64,000 nucleotides of DNA from Bacillota bacterium (GTDB taxonomy: Bacteria > Bacillota_I > Bacilli_A > Erysipelotrichales > Erysipelotrichaceae), in assembly GCA_023388995.1 (NCBI GenBank), contig JAEWFD010000040.1:1-64000 (forward strand), given 5' to 3'. Position 1 is the first letter of the stretch. Each line of letters begins with the position of its first letter. The notes under the pieces were generated by a model that saw only the letters and a program-made list of their open reading frames with translations, was not told where the DNA came from and ran no database searches. Below, one piece after another: positions 8,292 to 17,848 of this stretch. The translations under genes and the position numbers were made by a program.

Positions 8292-11200
8292 ATGGTACAC
8301 CTACATGTAAGAAGTTGTTACAGCCTGCTGCAAGGAACGCTGAAAATAGCAGCTATCGGAGCCTTTGCCAAGAAAGCAGAAATTGATGCGCTTTGCTTAA
8401 GTGACTTTCAAACGCTGCATGGTGCGATGGAATTCTATCACCTTTGCAGGAAGCTGCAGATTAAACCGCTGTTTGGGATGGAAGTTGCAATCTTGCTGGA
8501 AGAAGATCAGGTGTTTGCGAATTTACTGGCCCACAATGAAGCAGGCTATCAGGAATTGATTGCCTTGGCGACGAAGTTGCAGACAACGAATCAAACTGGT
8601 ATTCATCTTGCAGATCTGGCATTGCTTCAGGAGTGCAGTGTCATTTTGCTGCATGGCGGCAATTATGAAAAAGCTGTCATTCAAGCAAAGCTTGATGAGG
8701 TGAGGGCTTTGTTTGCTGTATTGCACGCAAATAGCCGTCATTTTCACGTAGGGTTGATTCATCAGGAAAGTCCGTTGTGGGCAGCGCGCAATCAGGAAAT
8801 AAAACATATCTGCAAGCAAGAAGGTTATTCCTTTGTTGCGGTCAGCAGAATCTTATATGAACAAGATGGAGATGAATCCTTGCTGCAAGTCTTGCAGGCA
8901 ATGAAACAAGGAACCAGCTTGAAAACAATGGGGACGGCCGGCGAAAAGGGGCGGTATTTCCGAACCAAAGAGGATATGCAGCGGCTGTATGGCCAAGAAG
9001 AATTGGATGCTGCACAAGCTTTGGCTGATCGCTGCACCGTGCAATTTGCAATGCAAAAAGCAGATTTGCCGAAGTTTGAGACACCGCAAGGCGTATCGAG
9101 CAAATACTATTTGCGCCATCTTTGTCAGGCAGGACTGGAAAAACGAAAACCTGACGGTATTTCGAAACAATATGAGCAGCGCTTGCAGTATGAGCTTAAT
9201 GTCATTGAGAGCATGCAGTTTGAGGATTACTTCCTGGTTGTTTGGGATTATGTTCGCTATGCGAAATCCATTGGGATTCAAGTAGGTGTCGGGCGGGGCA
9301 GTGCTGCCGGCAGCTTGGTTGGCTATGTATTGGGGATTACCCATGTAGATCCGCTGGAATATGATTTGCTGTTTGAACGTTTCTTGAATCCGGAACGGAT
9401 TTCCATGCCCGATATCGATATTGACTTCCCGGATCATCGGCGGGATGAAGTCATTGCCTATGTCAAGAGTAAATATGGCATGGATCATGTAGCGAAAATT
9501 ATTACTTTTGGTACATTGAAAGCACGGCAGGTCATTCGGGATGTCGGGAAAGTGCTTGATATTTCTTTGTATGACATCGACATGATTTCCAAAAAAATTC
9601 CGGTTCAGACAGGAATGACACTGACACAGGCGTATGAAAGTGTTCCCGCATTGAAGCAACTGATTGATTCTAAAAAAGCCAATCAACAACTGTTTCAGAT
9701 TGCTCTGCGGCTGGAAGGTTTGCCACGTCATTGCTCGACGCATGCGGCTGGCATCGTCATTGCGAATACTGCACTTACCCAAAAAGTTCCGCTGATTGCA
9801 CTGGATGAAGATATGCTGTCGACCCAATACCCAATGGAGTATCTGGAAGAGCTGGGACTTTTAAAGATGGATTTTCTGGGACTTCGCAATTTAACTATTA
9901 TTGACCGGGTACTGGAAGATGTGGAGGAAACATATCACCAAAAATTAGATATTATGCGGCTGCCGCTGCAAGATCAAAAGACCTTGGAACTGGTGCGCAA
10001 TGTAGATGTATCCGGTATCTTTCAATTGGAGTCGGATGGCATGCGTGCTCTCTTGAAAAAGATGGTGCCGGTGTGCTTTGAGGATATTGTAGTGACTATC
10101 GCCTTGTTTCGTCCCGGCCCGATGGAAAATATCCCGGAATATCTGGAGCGCAGAAACAAGCAGCTGGTCGTGAAGCTGCATCCCAAGCTGGACCCGATTT
10201 TGCAGCCGACCTATGGCATCATGGTATATCAGGAACAAATTATGCAGGTGGCCCAAATCATGGCGGGTTTTTCCCTTGGGAAAGCTGATTTGCTTCGCCG
10301 GGCGATGAGCAAGAAAAAAGAAAGCGAGCTTCTGGCACTGAAAGAAGAATTCATTGCAGGAGCGTTGCAGCGTGGCTTTGAACAGAAGTTTGTGACGGAG
10401 ATGTACGATTTGGTACTGAAATTTGCGAACTACGGCTTCAATAAATCGCATTCGGTGGCATATGGAATGATTGCCTATCAAATGGCTTACTTAAAAGCCA
10501 ATTATCCCTTGGCTTTTTTCCGCGCACTGCTGAACAGCGTGATCGGCAGTGAAGGGAAGACGTTTGAGTATTTGGAGGAAGCCAAGCACATTCAAATTCA
10601 GATTTTATATCCTTGTGTCAACCACAGCATCAAAGAATATAAAATTGAAGAATATGCATTGCGGCTTCCATTGCAAGTTATTCGCAATGTCGGGATCAAT
10701 GCGATGCAGGAAATCTTGAAAGAGCGGGAAGAGAATGGTTTGTACCAAGATTACTTTGACTTTGTAGCGCGCGTTAACTCCCGCAAAGTGAATCGCAAGG
10801 TGCTGGAGTCATTGATTGATGGCGGTGCTTTGGATGGCTTCCGCCTGACTCGTTCAAGCATGCTGGAAACACTGGAAGATGCGCTGAAGTATGCGGAATT
10901 AATTAAGATTGAAGCCCAAGATCAAATCCGGCTGGATTTTAATTTGGTTTCTAAACCGGCAGTACGCTATGGTAAAGAATCCATGAGCATTCGTTGTGAG
11001 AAAGAAAAAAGTGTCCTAGGGTTTTATCTAGGAACTCATCCGGTTACGTTGTATAAAGAAAAACTTAAAATCACTAATAATTTAACGCAAGTGAAGCAAA
11101 CCTTTGGCGTCGTTACTTTTCTGGCCCAGGTGCAGAAGATCAAGCTGCATAAAACAAAGAATGGTGAACTGATGGCTTTTGTCAGCGTGGTAGATGAAGT

Positions 11201-11372
11201 AGATGCCATTGATATTGTGTGCATGCCAAAGTTGTATGCTAAGCATCAAACAATGGCAAAAGGTGATTTTGTGTATGTGCAAGGTAATTACGGGGAACGG
11301 GACAGTGTTTTGGTGACCAAGTTGGCAATCTATCAAGATAAGATCAATGAAGATCAGGGGACAGGTTTATGA
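8292..11372 (+). CDS. dnaE: DNA polymerase III alpha subunit, DnaE type
   Basis: The protein has 1026 residues. The N-terminal PHP domain keeps HLHVRSCYSLLQG but has Arg where HLHVHS is usual, and SDFQ where TDH is usual, so metal binding by PHP may be weakened. The catalytic aspartates are in PDIDIDF (residues 373-379). FNKSHSVAYGMIAYQMAYLKANYP and the helix-hairpin-helix region follow, and a C-terminal OB fold (VTFLAQVQKIKLHKT) ends the protein. It lacks the PolC exonuclease insertion. It replicates chromosomal DNA, probably alongside PolC in Firmicutes. ATG 8292 follows AAAGGAG. Its last bases overlap the next gene (ATGA). Confidence 0.95.
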   Translation: MVHLHVRSCYSLLQGTLKIAAIGAFAKKAEIDALCLSDFQTLHGAMEFYHLCRKLQIKPLFGMEVAILLEEDQVFANLLAHNEAGYQELIALATKLQTTNQTGIHLADLALLQECSVILLHGGNYEKAVIQAKLDEVRALFAVLHANSRHFHVGLIHQESPLWAARNQEIKHICKQEGYSFVAVSRILYEQDGDESLLQVLQAMKQGTSLKTMGTAGEKGRYFRTKEDMQRLYGQEELDAAQALADRCTVQFAMQKADLPKFETPQGVSSKYYLRHLCQAGLEKRKPDGISKQYEQRLQYELNVIESMQFEDYFLVVWDYVRYAKSIGIQVGVGRGSAAGSLVGYVLGITHVDPLEYDLLFERFLNPERISMPDIDIDFPDHRRDEVIAYVKSKYGMDHVAKIITFGTLKARQVIRDVGKVLDISLYDIDMISKKIPVQTGMTLTQAYESVPALKQLIDSKKANQQLFQIALRLEGLPRHCSTHAAGIVIANTALTQKVPLIALDEDMLSTQYPMEYLEELGLLKMDFLGLRNLTIIDRVLEDVEETYHQKLDIMRLPLQDQKTLELVRNVDVSGIFQLESDGMRALLKKMVPVCFEDIVVTIALFRPGPMENIPEYLERRNKQLVVKLHPKLDPILQPTYGIMVYQEQIMQVAQIMAGFSLGKADLLRRAMSKKKESELLALKEEFIAGALQRGFEQKFVTEMYDLVLKFANYGFNKSHSVAYGMIAYQMAYLKANYPLAFFRALLNSVIGSEGKTFEYLEEAKHIQIQILYPCVNHSIKEYKIEEYALRLPLQVIRNVGINAMQEILKEREENGLYQDYFDFVARVNSRKVNRKVLESLIDGGALDGFRLTRSSMLETLEDALKYAELIKIEAQDQIRLDFNLVSKPAVRYGKESMSIRCEKEKSVLGFYLGTHPVTLYKEKLKITNNLTQVKQTFGVVTFLAQVQKIKLHKTKNGELMAFVSVVDEVDAIDIVCMPKLYAKHQTMAKGDFVYVQGNYGERDSVLVTKLAIYQDKINEDQGTGL

Positions 11373-12277
11373 AACTTTATATGATGGGAATATTGGCAGC
11401 TGTACTGCTATGGATACCTTCTGCGGTGCAGGCAGCTAACAGCGAACAAGAACTGGAACAGGCTGCTGTAGTCGAGCTCGGTGTTCCCTTTGAGATCGTT
11501 TCCGGTGCGGAACAATCCTTCATTGAGCAAGATGCCTTGCAGTATTTTGCACCCTTTGCACAGGAATCATTTGCACTGGAGTCTGCAGAACTGGTGCTGG
11601 AGGAATTGCGGAAATATATTCCGGAGCGCTTAAAAGAAATGAATTTATCGGTGCAGGTAGTAGAAAGCAAAAATAATACAGTAATTGGCTTAGCTAGTAT
11701 GCGTTCCGTGTCTTATGATGGGGGCAATACGTATCAGTACAGCTGCAAATTATATGTATCCAACAGCAAGTCCTATACAGAGCATACCATTCGTGAGATT
11801 TTGCATCATGAAGTATTTCACTGCTATGACTTCATGTTGAAATATGAAAAGAAAGCCAAGACCCAAAGCTGGGCCGAGGATTTCACCATCAGTGATTACG
11901 TGCGCAAAGCATGGGCAGCTGTTGATCAAGGCTCCATCACGGTGGATTATGCATCAGAAGAAAGAGCGGAGTATTTTTCGGCGGCGATTTTACAGGAATA
12001 TTCCAAGTTCAATGGACAGCGTTTCTTGATTCAGAAAGATGCGCAGATGTCTGAAAAAATTGCCCGCATGCAGGAAGATGTGGTCTATTTGATGAAAGCT
12101 CCGGTGATTGTTGAAGCGCCAAAATTCATGTGGGAGCGCATCTGGGAAAATGGGCGCATCAAACAAATGCTGCTTTGGCTGGGAACTGAGTTGCAGGAAG
12201 AATGGACTTTCCAATATGAAACCAATACAGTGATTGTTGAGAAGCAGAAGACAACTACTGTATACCCATTGTCGTAG
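11369..12277 (+). CDS. Secreted HExxH protein, putative zinc metallopeptidase
   Basis: A 302-residue protein with an N-terminal signal peptide (hydrophobic ILAAVLLWIPSAVQA, probable cleavage near residue 22). HHEVFHCYD at 146-154 provides an HExxH zinc motif, and ERAEYFSAAIL about 55 residues later could supply the third ligand. Two cysteines are in the mature part. It starts at ATG 11369 overlapping the dnaE stop, so it is likely co-transcribed. It resembles uncharacterised Firmicute exported metalloproteins; substrate and activity are unknown. Confidence 0.65.
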   Translation: MKLYMMGILAAVLLWIPSAVQAANSEQELEQAAVVELGVPFEIVSGAEQSFIEQDALQYFAPFAQESFALESAELVLEELRKYIPERLKEMNLSVQVVESKNNTVIGLASMRSVSYDGGNTYQYSCKLYVSNSKSYTEHTIREILHHEVFHCYDFMLKYEKKAKTQSWAEDFTISDYVRKAWAAVDQGSITVDYASEERAEYFSAAILQEYSKFNGQRFLIQKDAQMSEKIARMQEDVVYLMKAPVIVEAPKFMWERIWENGRIKQMLLWLGTELQEEWTFQYETNTVIVEKQKTTTVYPLS

Positions 12278-12292
12278 CAAGGGGGATGGAAG

Positions 12293-13054
12293 ATGAATGA
12301 AAACTATATTCGCAGTATCCATTTACATTCGGAAGCAAATGAAGGATATTTGCATCGTTTGCCGGTAGTTCGTCATCTGTCTGATAAAAGGGAATTGCCG
12401 TTTACGAAACCTGTTACCTTTTTGGTTGGCGAGAATGGCACGGGGAAATCAACGTTGCTGGAAGCGATTGCGGTAGCTTATGGGTTTAATGCGGAAGGTG
12501 GCAGCAAAAATTTTCGTTTTACTACAGCAGATACCCATTCCAGCTTACATGAACATATGGCCTTGACACGAGGGATCTTACGACCCGAAGATGGTTTCTT
12601 TTTACGTGCTGAAAGCTTCTACAACACCGCAAGCTATATCGATCGCATCTATGAAGATGAGTTCAAAAGCAAGCTGCGGACAAGTTATGGTGCCAGCTCT
12701 TTGCATAAGCAATCTCATGGAGAAAGTTTTCTGGCACTTGTGGAGCATCGCTTCAGCGGCAATGGCCTGTATTTGCTGGATGAGCCAGAAGCAGCGCTTT
12801 CCCCAAACAGGCTGCTGACGCTGCTAGTGCGGATTCATGAACTGGTGCAGCAAAACTCACAATTCATTATTGCGACGCATTCGCCCATTTTGATGGCCTA
12901 TCCGAATGCTATGCTGTACCATCTTACTGCGGAGGGAATAAGCGAAACTTGCTATCAAGATACAGAGCATTATCAGCTTACCAAGCAGTTTATGGAAAAT
13001 CCAGAGCAAATGTTGTATTACTTGTTAAATCAAAAGCAAGATGAATTAGAATGA
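12293..13054 (+). CDS. AAA/ABC-type predicted ATPase
   Basis: A 253-residue soluble ATPase. It has Walker A GENGTGKST near residue 45, a signature-like SHGES, Walker B LYLLDEPEAALSP and the H-loop IIATHSPILMAYP. The compact form without transmembrane or long coiled-coil segments matches the predicted ATPase family COG3910 and not a transporter. ATG 12293 follows GGGGGATGGAAG. It closely follows the metallopeptidase-like gene. Function is unknown. Confidence 0.8.
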   Translation: MNENYIRSIHLHSEANEGYLHRLPVVRHLSDKRELPFTKPVTFLVGENGTGKSTLLEAIAVAYGFNAEGGSKNFRFTTADTHSSLHEHMALTRGILRPEDGFFLRAESFYNTASYIDRIYEDEFKSKLRTSYGASSLHKQSHGESFLALVEHRFSGNGLYLLDEPEAALSPNRLLTLLVRIHELVQQNSQFIIATHSPILMAYPNAMLYHLTAEGISETCYQDTEHYQLTKQFMENPEQMLYYLLNQKQDELE

Positions 13055-13185
13055 ATGGCTATGTATGAAATGAAGATTAATAATTGAACATCTATCATAG
13101 AAGATATGGTCAAAATTATTTGCTCAATGATAAAATATTGAAGTGCATTTTCTAGGAGTAGTTTTTTGCTAAGGAGATATCATCC

Positions 13186-13989
13186 ATGGGTAATAAAAGT
13201 GAATATCTGGCAGTGCTTAACAGCTTGCTAGAGACGCAAAAATTTGAAGAAATTAAACATTATCTTGCTGCTCATTCTAATTTGCCCGGTCCGCGGGGAA
13301 ATCTGGAATTAGCAGAGGCTTTTTATTGCAGTTGTACCGGACTGACCTTGACAGAAAAGTTGTGGCATTTTTTGCTGGAATTAAGCGAGAATGCCGCACC
13401 GACAAACGATCCGCAGGAAATACTTCCGTTTTGCGCTGTGGAAGGTTTGGCAAATTTATTTTTTGATGTTGATGATGCAGGAAAATCTTTGGTGCTAAAG
13501 AAACTGCGTGTGGCAATGAATGATCGCCGCTGGCGGATGCGGGAAGCTGCCGCAAACGGTTGTCAAATTATTGCTGAGAAAGATGCGAATGTGATCAGCG
13601 AATGGTTCTTGCATATTTACCCGTCTACGAACCTATTTGAAAAACGAGGGATAATTGCGGCGCTTGCCCATCCGCCTATTTTAAATAATTACCAAACAGC
13701 AAGGTTCAGTTTGGAGATTTGTGAGCGTATTTTAGATGATGTCCTAACCCTGAATCCTGCACAATTGAAAGAGGAATCTTTTGTGGTGCTGAAAAAAGGA
13801 CTGGAATATGCACCAAGTGTGTTTGTTTCAAAACTTCCTGCGGAAGGATTTCAGATGCTGAAACAATATGTACAGTTAGATCGCAAAGAATTGAACGCCA
13901 TCATTCAGGCAAATTTGAAAAAATCCCGGCTTCAAAAATATTTTAAAAAGGAGATTGAAGAAGTAGAAGCTATTCTCAATCATTCATAA
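13186..13989 (+). CDS. HEAT-repeat-like helical protein of unknown function
   Basis: A 267-residue soluble, mainly helical protein. The segment LRVAMNDRRWRMREAAANGCQIIAEKD resembles a HEAT repeat, and neighbouring regions have similar helix-turn-helix spacing. No catalytic motif, signal peptide or membrane helix is visible. The start ATG 13186 follows AAGGAGATATCATCC. Related proteins are annotated as HEAT-repeat or hypothetical in Firmicutes. It may act as a scaffold, but this is only suggested by the fold. Confidence 0.6.
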   Translation: MGNKSEYLAVLNSLLETQKFEEIKHYLAAHSNLPGPRGNLELAEAFYCSCTGLTLTEKLWHFLLELSENAAPTNDPQEILPFCAVEGLANLFFDVDDAGKSLVLKKLRVAMNDRRWRMREAAANGCQIIAEKDANVISEWFLHIYPSTNLFEKRGIIAALAHPPILNNYQTARFSLEICERILDDVLTLNPAQLKEESFVVLKKGLEYAPSVFVSKLPAEGFQMLKQYVQLDRKELNAIIQANLKKSRLQKYFKKEIEEVEAILNHS

Positions 13990-14094
13990 TAGCGTTAATA
14001 CATTTGCTTTTTAAATGATTTGCATAAGAGCAGAGCAGATCAAGTGGACGAGACGGAGAAATGATATGCTATCTATCAGAAGGAGGTGCATATC

Positions 14095-15000
14095 ATGCAC
14101 GCATGGGAAGCCATACAAAAGGCATTAAATGTGATAGAAGTAAATATTAAGGAAGAAATTGATATCGAACAGCTTGCCAGGGAGTCGGCATTATCTCTTT
14201 TTTATTTCCAAAGATTATTCTCCCGTCTTGTGAAGAAACCGGTGCGGGAATATATCAAACTGCGACGTTTGGCATATGCCTGCAAATCGCTTGCTGATAA
14301 ACAGCAGCGTATCATTGATATTGCGATGGATTGCGGGTTTGGAAGTCATGAAACATTTACAAGAGCATTTAAGGAAGCCTATAAAATGACCCCGGAAGAA
14401 TATCGTGAACATCCTGTTATGCTGAATCAGTTTGATAAGCCTGATTTGCTGTTGAATTACACCATGATTGATGAAGGAGTGCCGTTAATTACAGATGGGC
14501 TGGTGCTGGAATTTCATCGCAAAACAGTTTTATCCCCAATTTCATTCATTGGAGTAACAGGATTCATACCGATTGCCGGGCAGATGCCGCTGGGAGAAGC
14601 AACAGGTGTAGATATGCCTGGCGCTGTATGGGAACAATTTCATCAAGAAAAACACTTGATTGCACGGCTTGCCAATGGGCGGGAGCTTGGTGTTGCTTAT
14701 CTGGGAGATGCGCCTGCAGGATATTTTACTTATTTTGCCGGCGCTGAAGTGGCGCAGGGAACAAAAGATACCCGCTTTGCAGCTTGGGAACTTCCGGCCA
14801 GAGAATATATTGTCTGTGGATTTGAAGCAGAAGATTTCGAACAGCTGGTGACGGTAGCGATCAACAAAGCAGTGAAATACAGCTCGCTGTGGCTGGAAGA
14901 GCATGGCTTGACAATGGATGTGTATGCGCCTGAACTGTATTATGACAGTTCAGCTGATGCTACTTACATGGAATTGTGGCTGCCTGCCGCAAAAGAGTAA
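14095..15000 (+). CDS. AraC-family regulator with GyrI-like effector domain
   Basis: A 301-residue protein. Residues 1-105 contain two helix-turn-helix units with the AraC signature (LARESALSLFYFQRLFSRLVKKPVREYIKLRRLA, then DIAMDCGFGSHETFTRAFKEAYKMTPEEYR). The C-terminal half resembles the GyrI/BmrR effector-binding fold (EYIVCGFEAED near the end). Such proteins sense hydrophobic or drug-like ligands and activate nearby genes. ATG 14095 is chosen because AGGAGGTG lies just upstream; the GTG at 14086 is within that ribosome site. No obvious target gene adjoins it, since the next gene converges. Confidence 0.88.
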   Translation: MHAWEAIQKALNVIEVNIKEEIDIEQLARESALSLFYFQRLFSRLVKKPVREYIKLRRLAYACKSLADKQQRIIDIAMDCGFGSHETFTRAFKEAYKMTPEEYREHPVMLNQFDKPDLLLNYTMIDEGVPLITDGLVLEFHRKTVLSPISFIGVTGFIPIAGQMPLGEATGVDMPGAVWEQFHQEKHLIARLANGRELGVAYLGDAPAGYFTYFAGAEVAQGTKDTRFAAWELPAREYIVCGFEAEDFEQLVTVAINKAVKYSSLWLEEHGLTMDVYAPELYYDSSADATYMELWLPAAKE

Positions 15001-15011
15001 CAAGGATGCCT

Positions 15012-15051
15012 AAAAAAGCAAATCTATGCTCACTGTTTAGATTTGCTTTTT
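15012..15051. terminator. Bidirectional terminator
   Basis: AAAAAGCAAATCTA pairs fully with TAGATTTGCTTTTT around an 11-base loop. The A-run before and T-run after let it act for the AraC-type gene and for the converging pentapeptide gene. Confidence 0.85.
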
Positions 15052-15097
15052 ATTTGATGAAGGTCGATTGCAGTGTGTTCCGAACAAAAAAGAGCTG

Positions 15098-15679
15098 CTA
15101 TTCGATCTTAATTTGCAATGCTCCAAGCAGATTCACAACTTCCGGAAAGGAAAATTTTGCGCCTTTCAATTTATTGGATAAGATATCAATCTGATAGCCA
15201 GTCGCTTCCCGAAAATCAGCTTTGCGGATATCACAATTTAAAAACTCTGTTTTTGTAAGGTCGCATTGCTGAAAGCTCGTTTCGACTAATGTGCATTCAA
15301 TGAAACTGGAGTCAATCAATGTATTATGCGAGAAATTAAATCTGGTTAGATTCATCAAAGAAAAGGTGTTGTACTTCAAGTGGCAGTTTTGCAGTGTTTG
15401 CAGCGGTTTGTTTAATTTGCTGAGGGCGAGGATTCCCCAGTTGATTCCTAGTAAATTGCACTCTTTGAATTCGATGTTTTTGATTTCGGAGTACTCAAAT
15501 GACGGTGATAAAATGGTGCAGTTGGAAAAGCTGCACTCGCTGAAATGACAGCGAATAAAACTGCATGTTTCGAAGGTGCAGTGGTAGAATTCGCAGTAGG
15601 AGAACTCATAATTTTCCAGTGTTTCTTCATTTAATTTCAAATTTTCAAATATTCTGTTTTCATAATAGTGTTCAGCCAT
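15098..15679 (-). CDS. Pentapeptide-repeat protein, Qnr/McbG-like
   Basis: A 193-residue protein built of A(D/N)LxF-type repeats with F or L at the central position (CEFYHC, CSFIRC, CSFSNC, CDLTKTEFLNCDIRKADF). The C-terminus (KGAKFSFPEVVNLLGALQIKIE) resembles the Qnr ending, where a capping helix mediates dimerisation. Qnr and McbG mimic DNA and protect gyrase; whether this one does is unknown. I start it at ATG 15679, with CAGGAG upstream, rather than 15736, which would overlap the preceding gene. It is co-oriented with the 15706-16725 gene, 26 bases apart. Confidence 0.8.
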   Translation of the reverse strand: MAEHYYENRIFENLKLNEETLENYEFSYCEFYHCTFETCSFIRCHFSECSFSNCTILSPSFEYSEIKNIEFKECNLLGINWGILALSKLNKPLQTLQNCHLKYNTFSLMNLTRFNFSHNTLIDSSFIECTLVETSFQQCDLTKTEFLNCDIRKADFREATGYQIDILSNKLKGAKFSFPEVVNLLGALQIKIE

Positions 15680-15705
15680 CGGGATCTTTTCTCCTGTTCG
15701 ATTGT

Positions 15706-16725
15706 TTAATTCCAGTCTGCGTTGATTAACAGACACCGGAATGTCAGATCATTAACTGCTTTTTCCGCCGATTTCCAATCGGGTTCCAGTGCCAATCCCA
15801 GATATGGAGTCCATTTTGTATAATAGTAATGCCGCAATTTTTTCGTAAACAAGCCATTGTTAGTATTCAAAATATCATTCATAAACGCGATTTGTGTTTT
15901 GATGGCAGGAATTGCAGATGCAATCCCAAGTCGTGCAATGAGCTCTGTCCGGTGAAACCACAGCATCCATTCCTTTGCCTTTAAGTTATCCATCGTTTCA
16001 TTGAAATGATTCATAAAGGCAGAGGCAGGTGCAATTATTTGCCTTTTATGAAGCAGCTTTATTTCCGGTATCGGTGATAGCCGGGATAGATTGGTAATTG
16101 CTTCAATCAGCATGTGCTGGTTCTGCTCGCTTCGCCAGCTGGTGGTATAGGCCAGCAGGCGCAGATGGTAAATGCTAGGCCACATGGCATCCTGCTTAAA
16201 TACATAGTTTCCGTTATAGCTGTCATATACAGCATCCATGTTTTTGATGCCGCAAACGCTGCGGAATACCTCCAGTGCTTCCGCAATCATTTCTTTCACA
16301 AAGTCATGCTGTTCATTGCCGGTGTAAGCGAACACACAGGCTTTCATCAGCTTAGATCCCCCTAGCTTTTGAGCATCCAGCGGTTTTCCGACGCGGAACA
16401 TGCTTCCTTCGTCAAATCGTTCTTTCTTGTTTATGATAGCCTGAAGAGCATTTTGAATTACGGGATGACTAGGTTCAACCCCTTTTTCCATCAAATATCT
16501 GATGCAGGACTCGGGTTCGTCAATACCATGAAACGATCCGCCCAGCCAGCCATCTTCCTGCTGCAAAGAGAAAATGCGGATAATTTCTTTTTCGTTTAAA
16601 ATTTCCTCTTGCAAGGCAATCATTTCAGGATTGGCAGGATCTTCAAGCCATATTTCCTTGCGAATACGATAGGCAATGGATGGGCAAGCTTGCTTAGAAA
16701 GATAAATTGCGGTATCCTGAAACAT
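15706..16725 (-). CDS. Uncharacterised helical protein
   Basis: A 339-residue soluble protein I do not recognise. It is predicted mostly alpha-helical, and near residues 55-63 has QQEDGWLGG, similar to the Q-x-x-DG-x-W motifs of alpha/alpha-toroid (prenyltransferase or terpene cyclase-like) folds. No DDxxD or DxDD active-site motif is seen, so an enzyme role is not claimed. ATG 16725 follows AAGGAGGAATCGCTT. It probably forms an operon with the downstream pentapeptide gene. Confidence 0.6.
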   Translation of the reverse strand: MFQDTAIYLSKQACPSIAYRIRKEIWLEDPANPEMIALQEEILNEKEIIRIFSLQQEDGWLGGSFHGIDEPESCIRYLMEKGVEPSHPVIQNALQAIINKKERFDEGSMFRVGKPLDAQKLGGSKLMKACVFAYTGNEQHDFVKEMIAEALEVFRSVCGIKNMDAVYDSYNGNYVFKQDAMWPSIYHLRLLAYTTSWRSEQNQHMLIEAITNLSRLSPIPEIKLLHKRQIIAPASAFMNHFNETMDNLKAKEWMLWFHRTELIARLGIASAIPAIKTQIAFMNDILNTNNGLFTKKLRHYYYTKWTPYLGLALEPDWKSAEKAVNDLTFRCLLINADWN

Positions 16726-16760
16726 AAGCGATTCCTCCTTGATACTTCATATAGAGATTT

Positions 16761-16789
16761 ATTATATTGTAAATGGAACATCTCTGCAA
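16761..16789 (-). promoter_or_regulatory. Sigma-A-type promoter for the 16725 gene pair
   Basis: On the minus strand TTGCAG, 17 bases, TATAAT lies about 36 bases before the start codon at 16725. Confidence 0.65.
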
Positions 16790-17024
16790 AAGCAAGGAGT
16801 TCCATTCATGAAAGCAGAGCGAATTGGGAAACAGCTAATTCGTGATGGCAGTAAACTGAACTTTTTTTAAAAGATTATATAGTGGGATTGGATGATGATG
16901 GCTTAACAACTATATCTTGAGTGGTCCGATTGAAAGCAGATATAGAGTTTTCTTTTCTCTTTTGGTGATAAAAAATATACTGTTTCATCATAGTGTTATA
17001 ATTTCTGTATCTACCTTTTGTAAA

Positions 17025-17651
17025 TCAAGAAACAAAATCCTCACAAAGTTTTATAACTTGCTGTAATATTTCCATGTTTCTGTGTATATTAAATTCAACT
17101 TCAAGACTATGGTCTGCTTCATCGATAATCACTATTTCAGATTTTGAATTACTTCTTACATAATCTATACATGAAGCGGGAAAAGCCTTATCTATTGAGC
17201 CAGTCACAGCAATGCAATTTCCCTTTATCATATATGGAATTGTTTTTTCTATTGGTGTGAGGAAAAAGTTTTTGATATTATAACTGCTTAACTGGGCAGA
17301 TACTTCACCAGCAAACAATGTACCTAAACTCTTGCTTATGAAGTAAATATTCGTATATGAATCTAAATTGCATTTATTAATTATTAATGCAATTTCTTTT
17401 GCTGCTTTATCAAAATCATCGTATACAAACTTTCTATTAGCTTTATAAAATCCATATTCTAAACTTAAGACATCACAACCCTTAAATAGTGCTGCCATAC
17501 TTGCATAATATAACAATGGCATATCACATGTGTAGCCTCTTCCTGGAAAAACTACTGCAATGGATGCAGATTTCATATCGTGAACTAAAAATGAATTTCT
17601 TACTTGGCACTCATAGAATGATTCAAACTCAACGAACGATTGCTTTATCAT
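17025..17651 (-). CDS. Alpha/beta hydrolase-fold protein, AT-rich
   Basis: A 208-residue protein. FPGRGYTCDMPLLYYAS gives a likely oxyanion region. FISKSLGTLFAGE carries the nucleophile elbow (S-K-S-L-G), with the central Ser as nucleophile. A late Asp in TGSIDKAFP and a His in EADHSLEV complete a plausible triad. It fits small dienelactone-hydrolase/KANL3-TEX30-like hydrolases. Base composition is visibly more AT-rich than the flanking genes, suggesting acquisition by transfer. ATG 17651 follows CAGGAGGTCGTTTT. Confidence 0.7.
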   Translation of the reverse strand: MIKQSFVEFESFYECQVRNSFLVHDMKSASIAVVFPGRGYTCDMPLLYYASMAALFKGCDVLSLEYGFYKANRKFVYDDFDKAAKEIALIINKCNLDSYTNIYFISKSLGTLFAGEVSAQLSSYNIKNFFLTPIEKTIPYMIKGNCIAVTGSIDKAFPASCIDYVRSNSKSEIVIIDEADHSLEVEFNIHRNMEILQQVIKLCEDFVS

Positions 17652-17725
17652 AAAACGACCTCCTGCACTGTATATTGATTATCTTCGACTCGACTGATAA
17701 ACTTCTAAAATCTTCGATTGCAAAT

Positions 17726-17755
17726 ATTATACATTATATATTGGCTTAAAATCAA
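17726..17755 (-). promoter_or_regulatory. Promoter of the alpha/beta hydrolase gene
   Basis: On the minus strand TTGATT, 18 bases, TATAAT. Between this and the gene there are two direct copies of ATCTTCGA (plus-strand 17682-17689 and 17710-17717), a possible operator. Confidence 0.5.
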
Positions 17756-17848
17756 TTTATGAATAGAACGAATGCCTAATTTAAAAATTAAAAAAGAGCA
17801 TAGATAATAGAGATTGGTGTTATAACCCATATGCTAAATGCAGCCCAA

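Noticed and set aside
8853..9827. 324-codon open frame on the minus strand inside dnaE
   Set aside because: It lies fully antisense to the conserved polymerase sequence, has no ribosome site and its translation is low-complexity without family motifs.
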